NCBI GenBank assembly: GCA_002394125.1
Contig: DGSY01000134.1
Location: 1-32,540 of the forward strand
Reading direction: 5' to 3'
DNA: 32,540 nt
From: Ruminococcus sp. UBA4350
GTDB taxonomy: Bacteria; Bacillota; Clostridia; Oscillospirales; Ruminococcaceae
In this document: piece after piece, positions 23,351 through 30,892 of the stretch
Position numbering within the stretch: position 1 is the first letter of the stretch
Layout: each line of letters begins with the position of its first letter
Made by a program: the position numbers and the translations under genes
The notes under the pieces: model-generated
What the model was told of the DNA's origin: nothing
Databases searched by the model: none
Seen by the model: only the letters and a program-made list of their open reading frames with translations

Positions 23351-23863
23351 TCATTTTTCTGACGCAGTCTCACCGCGGCGTGCGCGGCGCGCAGCGTCGA
23401 TTTTTGCGCGTCTGAGTTCCTTTCCTTTTCTGTATTCCTCGATATTCGCGTTGAATCTCTCCTCGTTCCAGATCTCGGCATAGTCGCCGACGCCGTTCAC
23501 GATGATGCGGCCGCCGAGCTGCGCATATTCGACGAGATCCTTATCGACGGTGATTCTTCCGTTGTTGTCGGGAGATGTCTTCTGTGTGAAGGCGGTGAAA
23601 TCTCTGCGTGCATCCTCGATCTCATCGAGCAGCTCGTCCGGTTCGAGAATATCCTGATTCTGTGCAATGCACATTTCACGGATCCGTTCGAGCTCGGCCT
23701 TGAAGCCCTCCTCGGAGCGGATGACCAGATGATGTCTGCTGCGCTGATCTGCGGAGATGTAGAGCGTATCACCGATCGAGGTGCGGATGATGGAAGGTAC
23801 ACTGATACGGCCGCGCTGATCCATCTGAACATAAAATTTGCCTGACATACTGCTCAGAGCCAT
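23351..23863 (-). CDS. mraZ: transcriptional regulator MraZ
   Basis: This conserved first gene of the dcw operon encodes a ring-forming AbrB-fold DNA-binding protein that in studied bacteria regulates its own operon. The 170-residue product has two SpoVT/AbrB-like repeats: FYVQMDQRGRISVPSIIR (about residues 10-27) and DNNGRITVDKDLVEYAQLGGRIIVNGVGDYAEIWNEERF (about 95-135). A Lys/Arg-rich tail of about 35 residues follows. The region between the repeats is somewhat long. The ATG at 23863 follows GGGAGG at 9-nt spacing, and that ribosome site can pair with an upstream CCTCCC. The promoter lies about 290 bp upstream. Confidence 0.92.
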   Translation of the reverse strand: MALSSMSGKFYVQMDQRGRISVPSIIRTSIGDTLYISADQRSRHHLVIRSEEGFKAELERIREMCIAQNQDILEPDELLDEIEDARRDFTAFTQKTSPDNNGRITVDKDLVEYAQLGGRIIVNGVGDYAEIWNEERFNANIEEYRKGKELRRAKIDAARRARRGETASEK

Positions 23864-23872
23864 TGACCAGCG

Positions 23873-24142
23873 CCTCCCTTCGTGCCGAGCACGGCGGGAG
23901 GATGCCCCGACCGGCAACAGAATGCAAAGCCGCCTGATGATCTCTTTGTTTCCGATCAGGCGTCAGCAATGCATATTCGGATGCCGGCAGCGGGGTGGTA
24001 CCATCATCCTGCTGTCTCGATTCTCCTCTTCTACACACTTTGCTTTTGTTCTCTGCGGGAGCTGACCGTCCGTTGTATTTTTCATCCCAATCCTTGCCAC
24101 GGCAGTGGCAGCGGAGTGGTTGACCGGCCATCACGTCCCTAC
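23873..24142 (-). promoter_or_regulatory. structured mraZ/dcw leader with ribosome-site-masking hairpin
   Basis: This is the untranslated leader from the dcw promoter to mraZ. On the minus strand it contains a TGCCAC/GTGGCA tetraloop hairpin (24110-24095) and an element (24009-23979) with GGATG/CATCC and CCG/CGG stems around a bulge including TGGTACC. A CGCCTGAT/ATCAGGCG hairpin (23962-23931) follows. A final hairpin lets CCTCCC (23901-23896) pair with the mraZ ribosome site GGGAGG (23878-23873), with a GTGC/GCAC stem inside. The layout suggests post-transcriptional control of the whole cluster. The bulged element recalls a T-box antiterminator but differs from its consensus, so no class is assigned. 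Confidence 0.45.
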
Positions 24143-24148
24143 GCAAAT

Positions 24149-24177
24149 ATTATATATCATCCGATAATTTTTGTCAA
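24149..24177 (-). promoter_or_regulatory. consensus sigma-A promoter for the dcw cluster
   Basis: On the minus strand TTGACA (24172-24177) and TATAAT (24149-24154) are separated by exactly 17 bp, a perfect match to consensus. The transcript would start near 24142 and lead into mraZ through a leader of about 280 nt. Confidence 0.93.
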
Positions 24178-24235
24178 GCCCAAATCAATATTTTTTTCAG
24201 TGATTTTACGCGTGATTTTGCGGAACGTTCGTTTT

Positions 24236-24436
24236 GTGAATAATGTGAAACAACGTATTTTCGATGTTTTTATACATCCGTTTTCACGGGCAGCGGTTCA
24301 TCGAGCAGAATCCGGCAGCCGCCGAAAACTCTGCATTCACGCGAAAAATGCGGCCTATGAAAGTGCGATTGATTCCGTCATTTATGACTACGAAAATTCT
24401 TTTTCCGGTTCCGAATTCGACTATTTGCACAAATAA
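24236..24436 (+). CDS. possible small protein or gene remnant, 66 aa
   Basis: A GTG-started frame in the divergent gap ends in NAAYESAIDSVIYDYENSFSGSEFDYLHK, whose acidic and aromatic composition looks more like protein than the shadow frames around it. There is no clear ribosome site or promoter and I recognise no family. It may be chance or the tail of a degraded gene. Confidence 0.2.
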   Translation: MNNVKQRIFDVFIHPFSRAAVHRAESGSRRKLCIHAKNAAYESAIDSVIYDYENSFSGSEFDYLHK

Positions 24437-24513
24437 ACATTTGTTTATACAACATCCTGCGTTCTCTCACTCCGAAGGCACTACATCTTGTGTTTTTGGC
24501 GTGTATTTCCAAA

Positions 24514-24552
24514 ATCAGCACTATATATTTACCTCATCAGCACTATATATTT
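24514..24552. repeat. two 17-bp direct repeats, 22-bp period
   Basis: ATCAGCACTATATATTT occurs perfectly at 24514-24530 and 24536-24552, separated by 5 bp. The 22-bp period puts both copies on the same DNA face, as in paired protein-binding sites. Nearby, ATAAACA/TGTTTAT forms an inverted repeat at 24433-24448. I see no gene in 24437-24678. Confidence 0.75.
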
Positions 24553-24678
24553 GCCGAAAAAGCACCTCGGCAAAACCGTTCCGCCGGTGTATAATGTGCA
24601 GCTTTCCGGCTGCTGTTCCGCGTGCAATGCCTTGCTCGGCATCCGTTCTCTGTCAACAGGCAGATCCGGCAGATTTCC

Positions 24679-25148
24679 CGCCTGACAGCGTGATTTTTCG
24701 GATGTGGGCATGGATTGGCAGCCAATGGGTGCCTTTCCAGCCCATACCATGCAATCCCCCGTCAGATATGCCGGTATCCCGCAAATGGGCATGAATGGGC
24801 ATAGCAGGGCAAAATGCCGCGTTTTCGGGCTGTTTCCGGCGGATTTTCCCGCCTGACAGCGTGATTTTCGGAGTGTGGGCATGGATTGGCAGCCAATGGG
24901 TGCCGTTCCAGCCCATACCTTGCAATCCCCCGTCAGATATGCCCGTATCCCGCAAATGGGCATGAATGGGCACGGCAGGGCAAAAAGCCGCGTTTTCGGG
25001 CTGTTTCCGGCGGTTTTTCCCGCCTGACAGCGTGATTTTCGGAGTGTGGGCATGGATTGGCAGCCAATGGGTGCCTTTCCAGCCCATACCATGCAATCCC
25101 CCGTCAGATATGCCCGTATCCCGCAAATGGGCATGGATGGGCACAGCA
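24679..25148. repeat. three tandem copies of a 171-bp unit rich in inverted repeats
   Basis: Copies start at 24679, 24850 and 25021, each with the same CGCCTGACAGCGTGATTTT beginning. The first two are full length, and the third is complete for about 128 bp before it diverges. Copies are roughly 95% identical. Each contains ATTGG-CAG-CCAAT (24885-24897 in copy 2), ATGCCC/GGGCAT (24939-24963 in copy 2) and, in the first two, a short GGC/GCC hairpin and a junction GGCGG/CCGCC hairpin. Both outer edges carry the same 14-bp CAGATCCGGCAGAT (24661-24674, 25152-25165), and a degenerate fragment of a further copy follows at about 25168-25192. Because 171 is a multiple of three, several frames stay open through the array; this is not evidence of coding. 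The function is unknown. Confidence 0.9.
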
Positions 25149-25200
25149 TGACAGATCCGGCAGATGCTTGCCGCTCTGACCGTCATTTTCCGGCTCGCTT

Positions 25201-25227
25201 GTATTGGTATCCTACGGATACCAATAC
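25201..25227. promoter_or_regulatory. perfect 12-bp inverted repeat upstream of pyrH
   Basis: GTATTGGTATCC and GGATACCAATAC flank a 3-nt spacer. No T-tract follows on either strand, so it looks more like an operator-type palindrome than a terminator. It is 114 bp upstream of the pyrH -35 box. Confidence 0.6.
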
Positions 25228-25340
25228 GCCCCGCATAGCAGACAGGCCGGCGCAAAGCAGGTCTGATTCCGGCAGCCGTGCTTTTTTCACAGCAAAACGG
25301 GCGGAAATCGTTAGAAATCCGATTTTTTTCGTTTTTCCTC

Positions 25341-25369
25341 TTTACAATCCGAAAAAAATCGTGTATAAT
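25341..25369 (+). promoter_or_regulatory. sigma-A promoter for pyrH
   Basis: TTTACA (25341-25346) and TATAAT (25364-25369) are 17 bp apart. The predicted leader to the pyrH ATG is about 27 nt. This promoter probably drives pyrH-frr-uppS-cdsA-dxr. Confidence 0.88.
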
Positions 25370-25402
25370 AATATCGTATATCATGACTTCGGAGGGATAG
25401 CT

Positions 25403-26113
25403 ATGGAACTCAAATATAAGCGCGTACTCCTGAAACTCAGCGGTGAGGCACTCGCCGGCTCCAACAAGACCGGTCTGAACTATGATGTCATCACGCCGAT
25501 CTGCCGTGCTGTCAAGCGCTGCGCAGATGCAGGCGCACAGATCGGCATCGTCGTCGGCGGCGGAAACTTCTGGCGCGGACGCTCCTCCGGTGCGATGGAC
25601 CGCACCAGAGCCGACCACATCGGTATGCTCGCAACTGCGATGAACGCACTGGCTCTCGCCGATGCGCTGGAGGATCTCGGTGCAGAGGTTCGCGTGCAGA
25701 CGGCGATCACCATGACCGCTTTTGCGGAGCCCTATATCCGCAGCCGTGCGATCCGTCACTTTGAAAAGGGCAGAATCGTCATTTTCGGATGCGGCACCGG
25801 AAACCCGTTCTTCTCGACCGATACCGCCGCGGCGCTCCGTGCTGCCGAGATCGAGGCCGATATCCTCATGAAGGCGACAATGGTGGACGGCGTTTACGAC
25901 AAGGATCCCAACAAATTCGACGATGCCAAGAAGTATGAGACCATGACCTTTACCGAGGTCGTCAACAATCAGCTCGGCGTCATGGATTCGACCGCAGCAG
26001 CACTCTGCCGCGACAACGGCACGACCATGCTCGTCTTCGATCTGCGCAGACCGGACAACATCTATGATGCCTGCGTCGGCGAAAAGATCGGTACCCTGAT
26101 CCTTCCGGAATAA
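25403..26113 (+). CDS. pyrH: UMP kinase PyrH
   Basis: This cytosolic hexameric kinase phosphorylates UMP to UDP, which supplies nucleotides and the UDP-sugars used by MurA and MurG. The 236-residue product is full length: KRVLLKLSGEAL (about 6-17), VVGGGNFWRGR, DHIGMLATAMNALAL, a nucleotide-binding GCGTGNPFFSTDTAAALRAAEI block, and KATMVDGVYDKDPNK. The ATG follows GGAGGG at 6-nt spacing. In many bacteria rpsB and tsf precede pyrH; here the gene starts the transcript, with its own promoter, next to the divergent gap. Confidence 0.97.
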   Translation: MELKYKRVLLKLSGEALAGSNKTGLNYDVITPICRAVKRCADAGAQIGIVVGGGNFWRGRSSGAMDRTRADHIGMLATAMNALALADALEDLGAEVRVQTAITMTAFAEPYIRSRAIRHFEKGRIVIFGCGTGNPFFSTDTAAALRAAEIEADILMKATMVDGVYDKDPNKFDDAKKYETMTFTEVVNNQLGVMDSTAAALCRDNGTTMLVFDLRRPDNIYDACVGEKIGTLILPE

Positions 26114-26169
26114 GTGTCCGGCAATCCGTATACTATCTAATTGAATCACGATCAAAGGAGATGAATCAA

Positions 26170-26736
26170 ATGCTCGAATTGCTGAAGGAAAAGCTCGATG
26201 CTTCTGAAAAAAGTATGAAAAAGGTGATCGACCACCTGCAAAAGGAATACGGCTCGATCCGCGCCGGCAGAGCGAATCCTGCCGTCCTCGACAAGATCCC
26301 TGTCGATTACTACGGCACCCCGACACCGATCAACCAGCTCGCTGCCGTTTCGGTCTCCGAGGGCAGAAATCTGCTCATCACGCCCTACGATCCCTCGACG
26401 ATCCGCTCGATCTCCAAGGCGATCCTTGCCTCCGATCTCGGCATCACCCCGACCGATGACGGCAAGACGATCCGTCTGGTCTTCCCGCAGCCGACCGAGG
26501 AGCGCCGCAAGGAGCTTGCCAAGACCGTGAAGAAATACGGCGATGAGGCAAAGGTCAAGATCCGCAACGAGCGCCGCGATCTCATGGATAAATTCAAGAA
26601 GCTGAAGAAGGATTCCGAGATCACCGAGGACGATCAGAAGTCCGCCGAAAAGAAGGCGCAGACTCTGACCGACCGCTATACGGAGGAGATTGACAAGATC
26701 GCCGCCGAGAAAGAAAAGGAGATCATGAGCCTCTGA
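26170..26736 (+). CDS. frr: ribosome recycling factor
   Basis: With EF-G, this tRNA-shaped protein splits the post-termination ribosome. The 188-residue product has the family length and motifs: IRAGRANPAVLDKIPVDYYGTPTPINQLA, LLITPYD, and the long three-helix bundle with RRKELAKTVKKYGDEAKVKIRNERRD. I chose the ATG at 26170 because AAAGGAG lies 9 nt upstream; the ATG at 26161 touches that ribosome site. It follows pyrH after 56 nt, a conserved pair. Confidence 0.97.
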   Translation: MLELLKEKLDASEKSMKKVIDHLQKEYGSIRAGRANPAVLDKIPVDYYGTPTPINQLAAVSVSEGRNLLITPYDPSTIRSISKAILASDLGITPTDDGKTIRLVFPQPTEERRKELAKTVKKYGDEAKVKIRNERRDLMDKFKKLKKDSEITEDDQKSAEKKAQTLTDRYTEEIDKIAAEKEKEIMSL

Positions 26737-26765
26737 TCGGCTCCGGTCTCACGAAGGAGTAATGC

Positions 26766-27494
26766 ATGGCAAAAAAGCATGAGCCGCCCGTTCCGGCGGA
26801 TATGATGCCCCGCCATATTGCCGTCATCATGGACGGCAACGGCAGATGGGCGAAAAAGCGCGGTATGCCGCGTACCTACGGTCATGTGCAGGGTGCAAGA
26901 ACCTTTCACAAGCTGCTGCGGTATGCCAGAGAGATCGGCGTGGAATATATGTCATTCTATGCTTTCTCCACGGAAAACTGGAAGCGTCCGGATGACGAGG
27001 TCCATGCGCTGATGGATCTGATGCGCAAGTATCTCAAGGATGCATACAACTATTTCGATGACCGTGTACGCATCGTGCTGCTCGGCGACCGCGAGGATTT
27101 CGAGGCCGATCTGCGGCAGCAGTTCACCGATATCGAAAAGGATACCGGCGAATTTGAAAAGATGACGGCCGGAATCGCTGCGAATTACGGTTCCCGCCAC
27201 GAGATCACCGGCGCCTGCAGGGAGCTTGCAAAGCTCGTACAGGAGGGAAAGCTTCAGCCGGAGGACATCACCGAGGAGCTGATCTCACAGCATCTCTATA
27301 CGAAGGATATGCCCGATGTCGATCTCATGATCCGGCCGGGCGGTGAGCAGCGGCTCTCGAATTTCCTGCTCTGGCAGAATGCCTATGCGGAATTCTACTT
27401 CTGCGACACGCTGTTCCCGGATTTCGATTCCGCCGAGCTGGACAAGGCGATCGTCGAATACGCCCGCAGAACCAGACGCTTCGGCGGTCTTTGA
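26766..27494 (+). CDS. uppS: undecaprenyl diphosphate synthase UppS
   Basis: This cis-prenyltransferase condenses farnesyl-PP with isopentenyl-PP units to undecaprenyl-PP, the precursor of the wall lipid carrier. The 242-residue product has PRHIAVIMDGNGRWAKKRG with the catalytic Asp, GVEYMSFYAFSTENWKRP, and DLMIRPGGEQRLSNFLLWQNAYAEFYF, all conserved family blocks. The ATG follows AAGGAG at 6-nt spacing, 29 nt after frr. Its product feeds UppP, MraY and MurG, also encoded in this window. Confidence 0.97.
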   Translation: MAKKHEPPVPADMMPRHIAVIMDGNGRWAKKRGMPRTYGHVQGARTFHKLLRYAREIGVEYMSFYAFSTENWKRPDDEVHALMDLMRKYLKDAYNYFDDRVRIVLLGDREDFEADLRQQFTDIEKDTGEFEKMTAGIAANYGSRHEITGACRELAKLVQEGKLQPEDITEELISQHLYTKDMPDVDLMIRPGGEQRLSNFLLWQNAYAEFYFCDTLFPDFDSAELDKAIVEYARRTRRFGGL

Positions 27495-27700
27495 TCTGCG
27501 AAACCGGTCTGAATGCCATGCAGCCGGCATAAGATATGCTGTCAGGCTCCGGAACCGGAAACCGTAATTTGTTTTGTTTGATTTCTGCAATTCCCTGAAA
27601 CCGCAATGCAGGCTCTATGATTTCTGACATCTGCGGGCGCATTGCGAATTGCGCAACTGGATTGGATTGGAGGCGCGGCACTTCCCGCCGCAACACACAT

Positions 27701-28537
27701 ATGGTCACACGATTGATAACTGCAGCGATCGGCGTTGCAGTCACACTGATTGTTCTGTTTCTGCATAATACCGCTGTTCTGCCGATCGCAGCCGGTGCGA
27801 TCTCCGTGATCGCGCTCTACGAATATCTGCGCGCCAACGGACTGCTGCGCTATCATCTCTCCTCCGCAGCTGCACTGATCTATGCGCTCGGTCTGCCGCT
27901 CGTGCAGGTCGGCATCATCGCAAGATACCGCTCCATGCTCATGGTCGCAGCGGTCAGCGTCGTTCTCTACGACTATATCAGACATAAGAAGAAAATGCCC
28001 GAAAAGGCGTTCTTCTGCTACCTCGCCGGAATGTTCCTCATCCCGACGGCAATGGCCGCAACGGTCACGCTGAACAATGTCCACGAGCAGCACAGCGTAG
28101 CCTATCTCGTCCTCGCCCTCTGCGGCGCATGGATCTCGGATACCGGCGCGTATTTCTTCGGCACGCTCTTCGGCAAGACAAAGCTCTGTCCGGAGATCAG
28201 CCCGAAAAAGACCGTTCTCGGCTTTGCAGGCGGCATCGCTGCAAATGTGGTATTCTTCATCGGATTCTGCATGGGCTACAGCGCCTACATGAAGAGCAAG
28301 GGCATCGCAATGGGCGTCAACTGGTTCGCGGTCATCATCATAGCAATGGTCTGCGCCGTTCTCGGTACGCTCGGCGATCTCGCTGCTTCGACCATGAAGC
28401 GGCAGCTCGGCATCAAGGATTTCGGCAATATCATGCCCGGTCACGGCGGCGTGCTCGATCGCTTCGACAGCGTTCTGCTGGTCGTCCCGTTCTTCACGGC
28501 GTATGTGCAGGCAACCAATTTCTTTGAATTGGCATAA
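27701..28537 (+). CDS. cdsA: phosphatidate cytidylyltransferase CdsA
   Basis: This polytopic membrane enzyme makes CDP-diacylglycerol from phosphatidic acid and CTP, the branch point of phospholipid synthesis. The 278-residue product has about seven hydrophobic segments. It also has the motif GAWISDTGAYFFGTLFGKTKLCPEISPKKT and the CdsA signature SxxKRxxGIKDFGNIMPGHGGVLDRFDS near the C-terminus. The ATG at 27701 begins the first membrane segment. Its only good ribosome site, GGAGG (27669-27673), is 27 nt away, but a GCGGC/GCCGC hairpin between them (27675-27691) would shorten the effective spacing to about 10 nt. The 206-bp gap after uppS also has a T-rich run near 27568-27582 but no clear terminator or promoter. 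Confidence 0.94.
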   Translation: MVTRLITAAIGVAVTLIVLFLHNTAVLPIAAGAISVIALYEYLRANGLLRYHLSSAAALIYALGLPLVQVGIIARYRSMLMVAAVSVVLYDYIRHKKKMPEKAFFCYLAGMFLIPTAMAATVTLNNVHEQHSVAYLVLALCGAWISDTGAYFFGTLFGKTKLCPEISPKKTVLGFAGGIAANVVFFIGFCMGYSAYMKSKGIAMGVNWFAVIIIAMVCAVLGTLGDLAASTMKRQLGIKDFGNIMPGHGGVLDRFDSVLLVVPFFTAYVQATNFFELA

Positions 28538-28555
28538 CAGAAAAGGAGTCACGCA

Positions 28556-29710
28556 ATGACAAACAGTACAGCCATTCTCGGCTCGACCGGCAGTATCGGC
28601 ACACAGGCGATCGAGGTCGCGCAGATGCACGGCATCCGCGTCACCGCACTCGCTGCCAATACCCGCGTGGACGAATTGGTGAAGCAGGCGCGTCAGCTGC
28701 GCCCGGAGCTGCTTTGCATCGCAGATGAATCCAGATATCCCGCATTAAAAGAAGCGGCAGCCGGTCTTGGCTGCCGCCTTTTGGCAGGAATGGACGGATT
28801 ATGCGAGATCGCGCAGCATCAGAGCACCGAGCTTCTGCTCAATTCCGTCGTCGGCATGGTCGGTCTGCTGCCGACGCTGACCGCGATCGAAGCGAATAAG
28901 CCGATCGCACTCGCAAACAAGGAAACACTCGTCGCGGGCGGTGCGCTCGTCATGAAGGCAGCCGCGGAGCGCTCTCTCCCGATCTACCCGATCGACAGCG
29001 AGCATTCTGCGATCTTCCAGTGCTTGCAGGGCAACAAGCGCAGCCAGCTCAAGAAGATCATCCTCACCGCCTCCGGCGGGCCGTTCTTCGGCAAGACAAA
29101 GGCCGATCTGAAGGAGATCACCGTCGAGCAGGCGCTCAATCACCCGAACTGGAGCATGGGCAACAAGATCACGATCGACTCCGCCACGCTGATGAACAAG
29201 GGCCTCGAATTCATCGAGGCACGCTGGCTCTTTGACCTTGCGCCCGATCAGATCGAGATCGTCGTACACCGTCAGAGCGTGCTGCATTCCGCCGTCGTCT
29301 ATCAGGATGATTCCGTGATCGGACAGATGGGCGTGCCGGATATGAAGATCCCGATCCAGTATGCGCTGCTCTATCCGGACAGGCTCCCCTGCCCGACCAA
29401 GCCGCTCTCGCTGACCGATTACGGTACCCTGACCTTCGCAAAGCCCGATTTCGACACCTTCGACTGCCTGACTGCCTGCATCCGCGCAAGTGAGACGGGC
29501 GGCAGTGCGCCGGTCGTTGCGAATGGTGCCAATGAAGAAGCGGTCGCGGCATTCCTTGCGCGGAAGATTCCCTTCCTGCGCATCGGCGAGCTGGTGCATT
29601 CGGCGCTCGAAAAGCTCCCTGTCAAGCCGCTCACCTGCTATGAGGATGTTGCGGCGGCTGACCGCGCTGCGCGTGAATTTGTCCGGGAGGCGATCGCGGC
29701 AGATGCTTGA
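28556..29710 (+). CDS. dxr: 1-deoxy-D-xylulose 5-phosphate reductoisomerase
   Basis: This NADPH-dependent cytosolic enzyme converts DXP to 2-C-methyl-D-erythritol 4-phosphate, the committed step of the MEP isoprenoid pathway and the target of fosmidomycin. The 384-residue product has the nucleotide-binding ILGSTGSIGTQAIEV (about 7-21), ALANKETLVAGG, PIDSEHSAIFQCLQG with the metal-binding Asp and Glu, LTASGGPFF, HPNWSMGNKITIDSATLMNKGLE, and PDMKIPIQYAL. All are complete. The ATG follows AAAGGAG at 7-nt spacing, 18 nt after cdsA. It works in the same pathway as ispG at the right edge. Confidence 0.97.
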   Translation: MTNSTAILGSTGSIGTQAIEVAQMHGIRVTALAANTRVDELVKQARQLRPELLCIADESRYPALKEAAAGLGCRLLAGMDGLCEIAQHQSTELLLNSVVGMVGLLPTLTAIEANKPIALANKETLVAGGALVMKAAAERSLPIYPIDSEHSAIFQCLQGNKRSQLKKIILTASGGPFFGKTKADLKEITVEQALNHPNWSMGNKITIDSATLMNKGLEFIEARWLFDLAPDQIEIVVHRQSVLHSAVVYQDDSVIGQMGVPDMKIPIQYALLYPDRLPCPTKPLSLTDYGTLTFAKPDFDTFDCLTACIRASETGGSAPVVANGANEEAVAAFLARKIPFLRIGELVHSALEKLPVKPLTCYEDVAAADRAAREFVREAIAADA

Positions 29711-29742
29711 TTTCGCAGCTTTTTCACTTTCTGTTTCACAAC

Positions 29743-29770
29743 TTTCCACGCTTTTCGGTTATGATATGAT
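29743..29770 (+). promoter_or_regulatory. possible promoter for rseP
   Basis: A good -10 box TATGAT (29765-29770) has a weak -35 TTTCCA (29743-29748) 16 bp upstream, in the AT-rich 99-bp gap after dxr. The quality of the -35 leaves this uncertain. Confidence 0.4.
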
Positions 29771-29809
29771 TACAGGATTCTGCTCGCACGAAACGAAAGG
29801 AAGAATACT

Positions 29810-30859
29810 ATGACCATTGTTACCGTTCTTGTCGCGATCCTCTGCTTCGGCATCATTATCATGATCCACGAAGCGGGACATTTCTTTGTCGCCAAAAAAA
29901 GCGGCATCCGCGTACTCGAATTCTCAATCGGCATGGGGCCGGCGCTGATCTCGAAGCAAAAGGGCGAAACGAAATATTCTCTCCGGCTGCTGCCGATCGG
30001 CGGTTACTGCGCGATGGAGGGCGAGGATGACAATTCCGACGACCCGCGCGCATTCCGCAAGGCTGCGGTCTGGAAGCGGATGCTCGTCACGGTCGCCGGT
30101 GCGACGATGAATCTCATCCTCGGCTTTTTCCTGATCCTCCTGCTCACCTGCATGGACGAACGCATCACCAGCACGACCGTCGCGGATTTCCGTAAAAATG
30201 ATGACGGCAAAAGCATCTCGACCTCCGAGCAGTGGCTTCAGAAGGACGACCGCTTTGTGAAGATCAACGGTCTGCGCATCTACACGATGCAGGATGTGTT
30301 CTATGCGCTTCAGAACGACGACGCGGATACATTCACGGTCGTCGTGGAGCGCGGCGGTCAGCTCGTGACGCTCGAAAATGTCGAATTCCGCGATACCGAA
30401 ACAGAAGGCATGATCGACTTCTATGTTTACGGACAGGATAAAACTGTCGGGCGTGTCCTCTCCTACACTGGAAAGCAGTTCGTCTCGACGGCGCGTCTGA
30501 TCTGGATCTCGCTGCGCGATCTCATCAAGGGCAAATACGGCTTCCACGATCTTTCCGGCGTTGTCGGCATCATCGGCAGCACGACCGAATATGTGCAGAT
30601 GAGCGAAACGCTCCGCGATAAGGCGATGTCGCTGATCGACCTGATGTCGTTTATCACGATCAATGTCGGCATCTTCAATCTGATCCCGTTTCCGGCACTC
30701 GATGGCGGCAGACTGGTCTTTCTCATCATTGAAGCGATCCGCCGCAAGCCGATCCCTGCAAAGGTCGAGGGTACGATTCATTTCGCCGGCCTCGCACTGC
30801 TCATGGTGCTGATGGTCGCGGTCACATTCCAGGATATCACCAAGCTGTTCCAGCACTGA
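29810..30859 (+). CDS. rseP: site-2 membrane metalloprotease RseP (M50 family)
   Basis: This zinc protease cleaves substrates within the membrane, such as anti-sigma factors or signal-peptide remnants. The 349-residue product begins with a membrane segment holding the zinc motif HEAGH (20-24). A PDZ domain follows in the middle (DDRFVKINGLRIYTMQDVFYAL to about residue 195). The C-terminal membrane segments carry the second zinc-ligand motif NLIPFPALDGGR. The layout matches RasP/RseP. The ATG follows AAGGAAG at 6-nt spacing. The position between dxr and ispG is the common clostridial arrangement, although here two extra genes intervene before ispG. Confidence 0.95.
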   Translation: MTIVTVLVAILCFGIIIMIHEAGHFFVAKKSGIRVLEFSIGMGPALISKQKGETKYSLRLLPIGGYCAMEGEDDNSDDPRAFRKAAVWKRMLVTVAGATMNLILGFFLILLLTCMDERITSTTVADFRKNDDGKSISTSEQWLQKDDRFVKINGLRIYTMQDVFYALQNDDADTFTVVVERGGQLVTLENVEFRDTETEGMIDFYVYGQDKTVGRVLSYTGKQFVSTARLIWISLRDLIKGKYGFHDLSGVVGIIGSTTEYVQMSETLRDKAMSLIDLMSFITINVGIFNLIPFPALDGGRLVFLIIEAIRRKPIPAKVEGTIHFAGLALLMVLMVAVTFQDITKLFQH

Positions 30860-30892
30860 TAATACAAAAAATCTGCATATCGGAGAATCCCT

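Noticed and set aside
24590..24595. TATAAT on the plus strand as a promoter for the repeat array
   Set aside because: No acceptable -35 box lies 16-18 bp upstream, and no extended -10 motif is present.
24679..25148. CRISPR array
   Set aside because: The unit is 171 bp and nearly identical throughout; there are no short repeats with unique spacers and no cas genes.
23864..25402. Replication origin at the point where gene orientation switches
   Set aside because: No dnaA, dnaN or rnpA/rpmH neighbours and no consensus DnaA boxes were seen in this gap. Divergent transcription alone is not enough; a cumulative GC-skew plot of the whole genome would decide.
24653..26326. 557-codon minus-strand frame through the 171-bp repeats and antisense to pyrH
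   Set aside because: Half is antisense to pyrH, and the repeated part stays open only because the 171-bp period divides by three. Other frames stay open as well.
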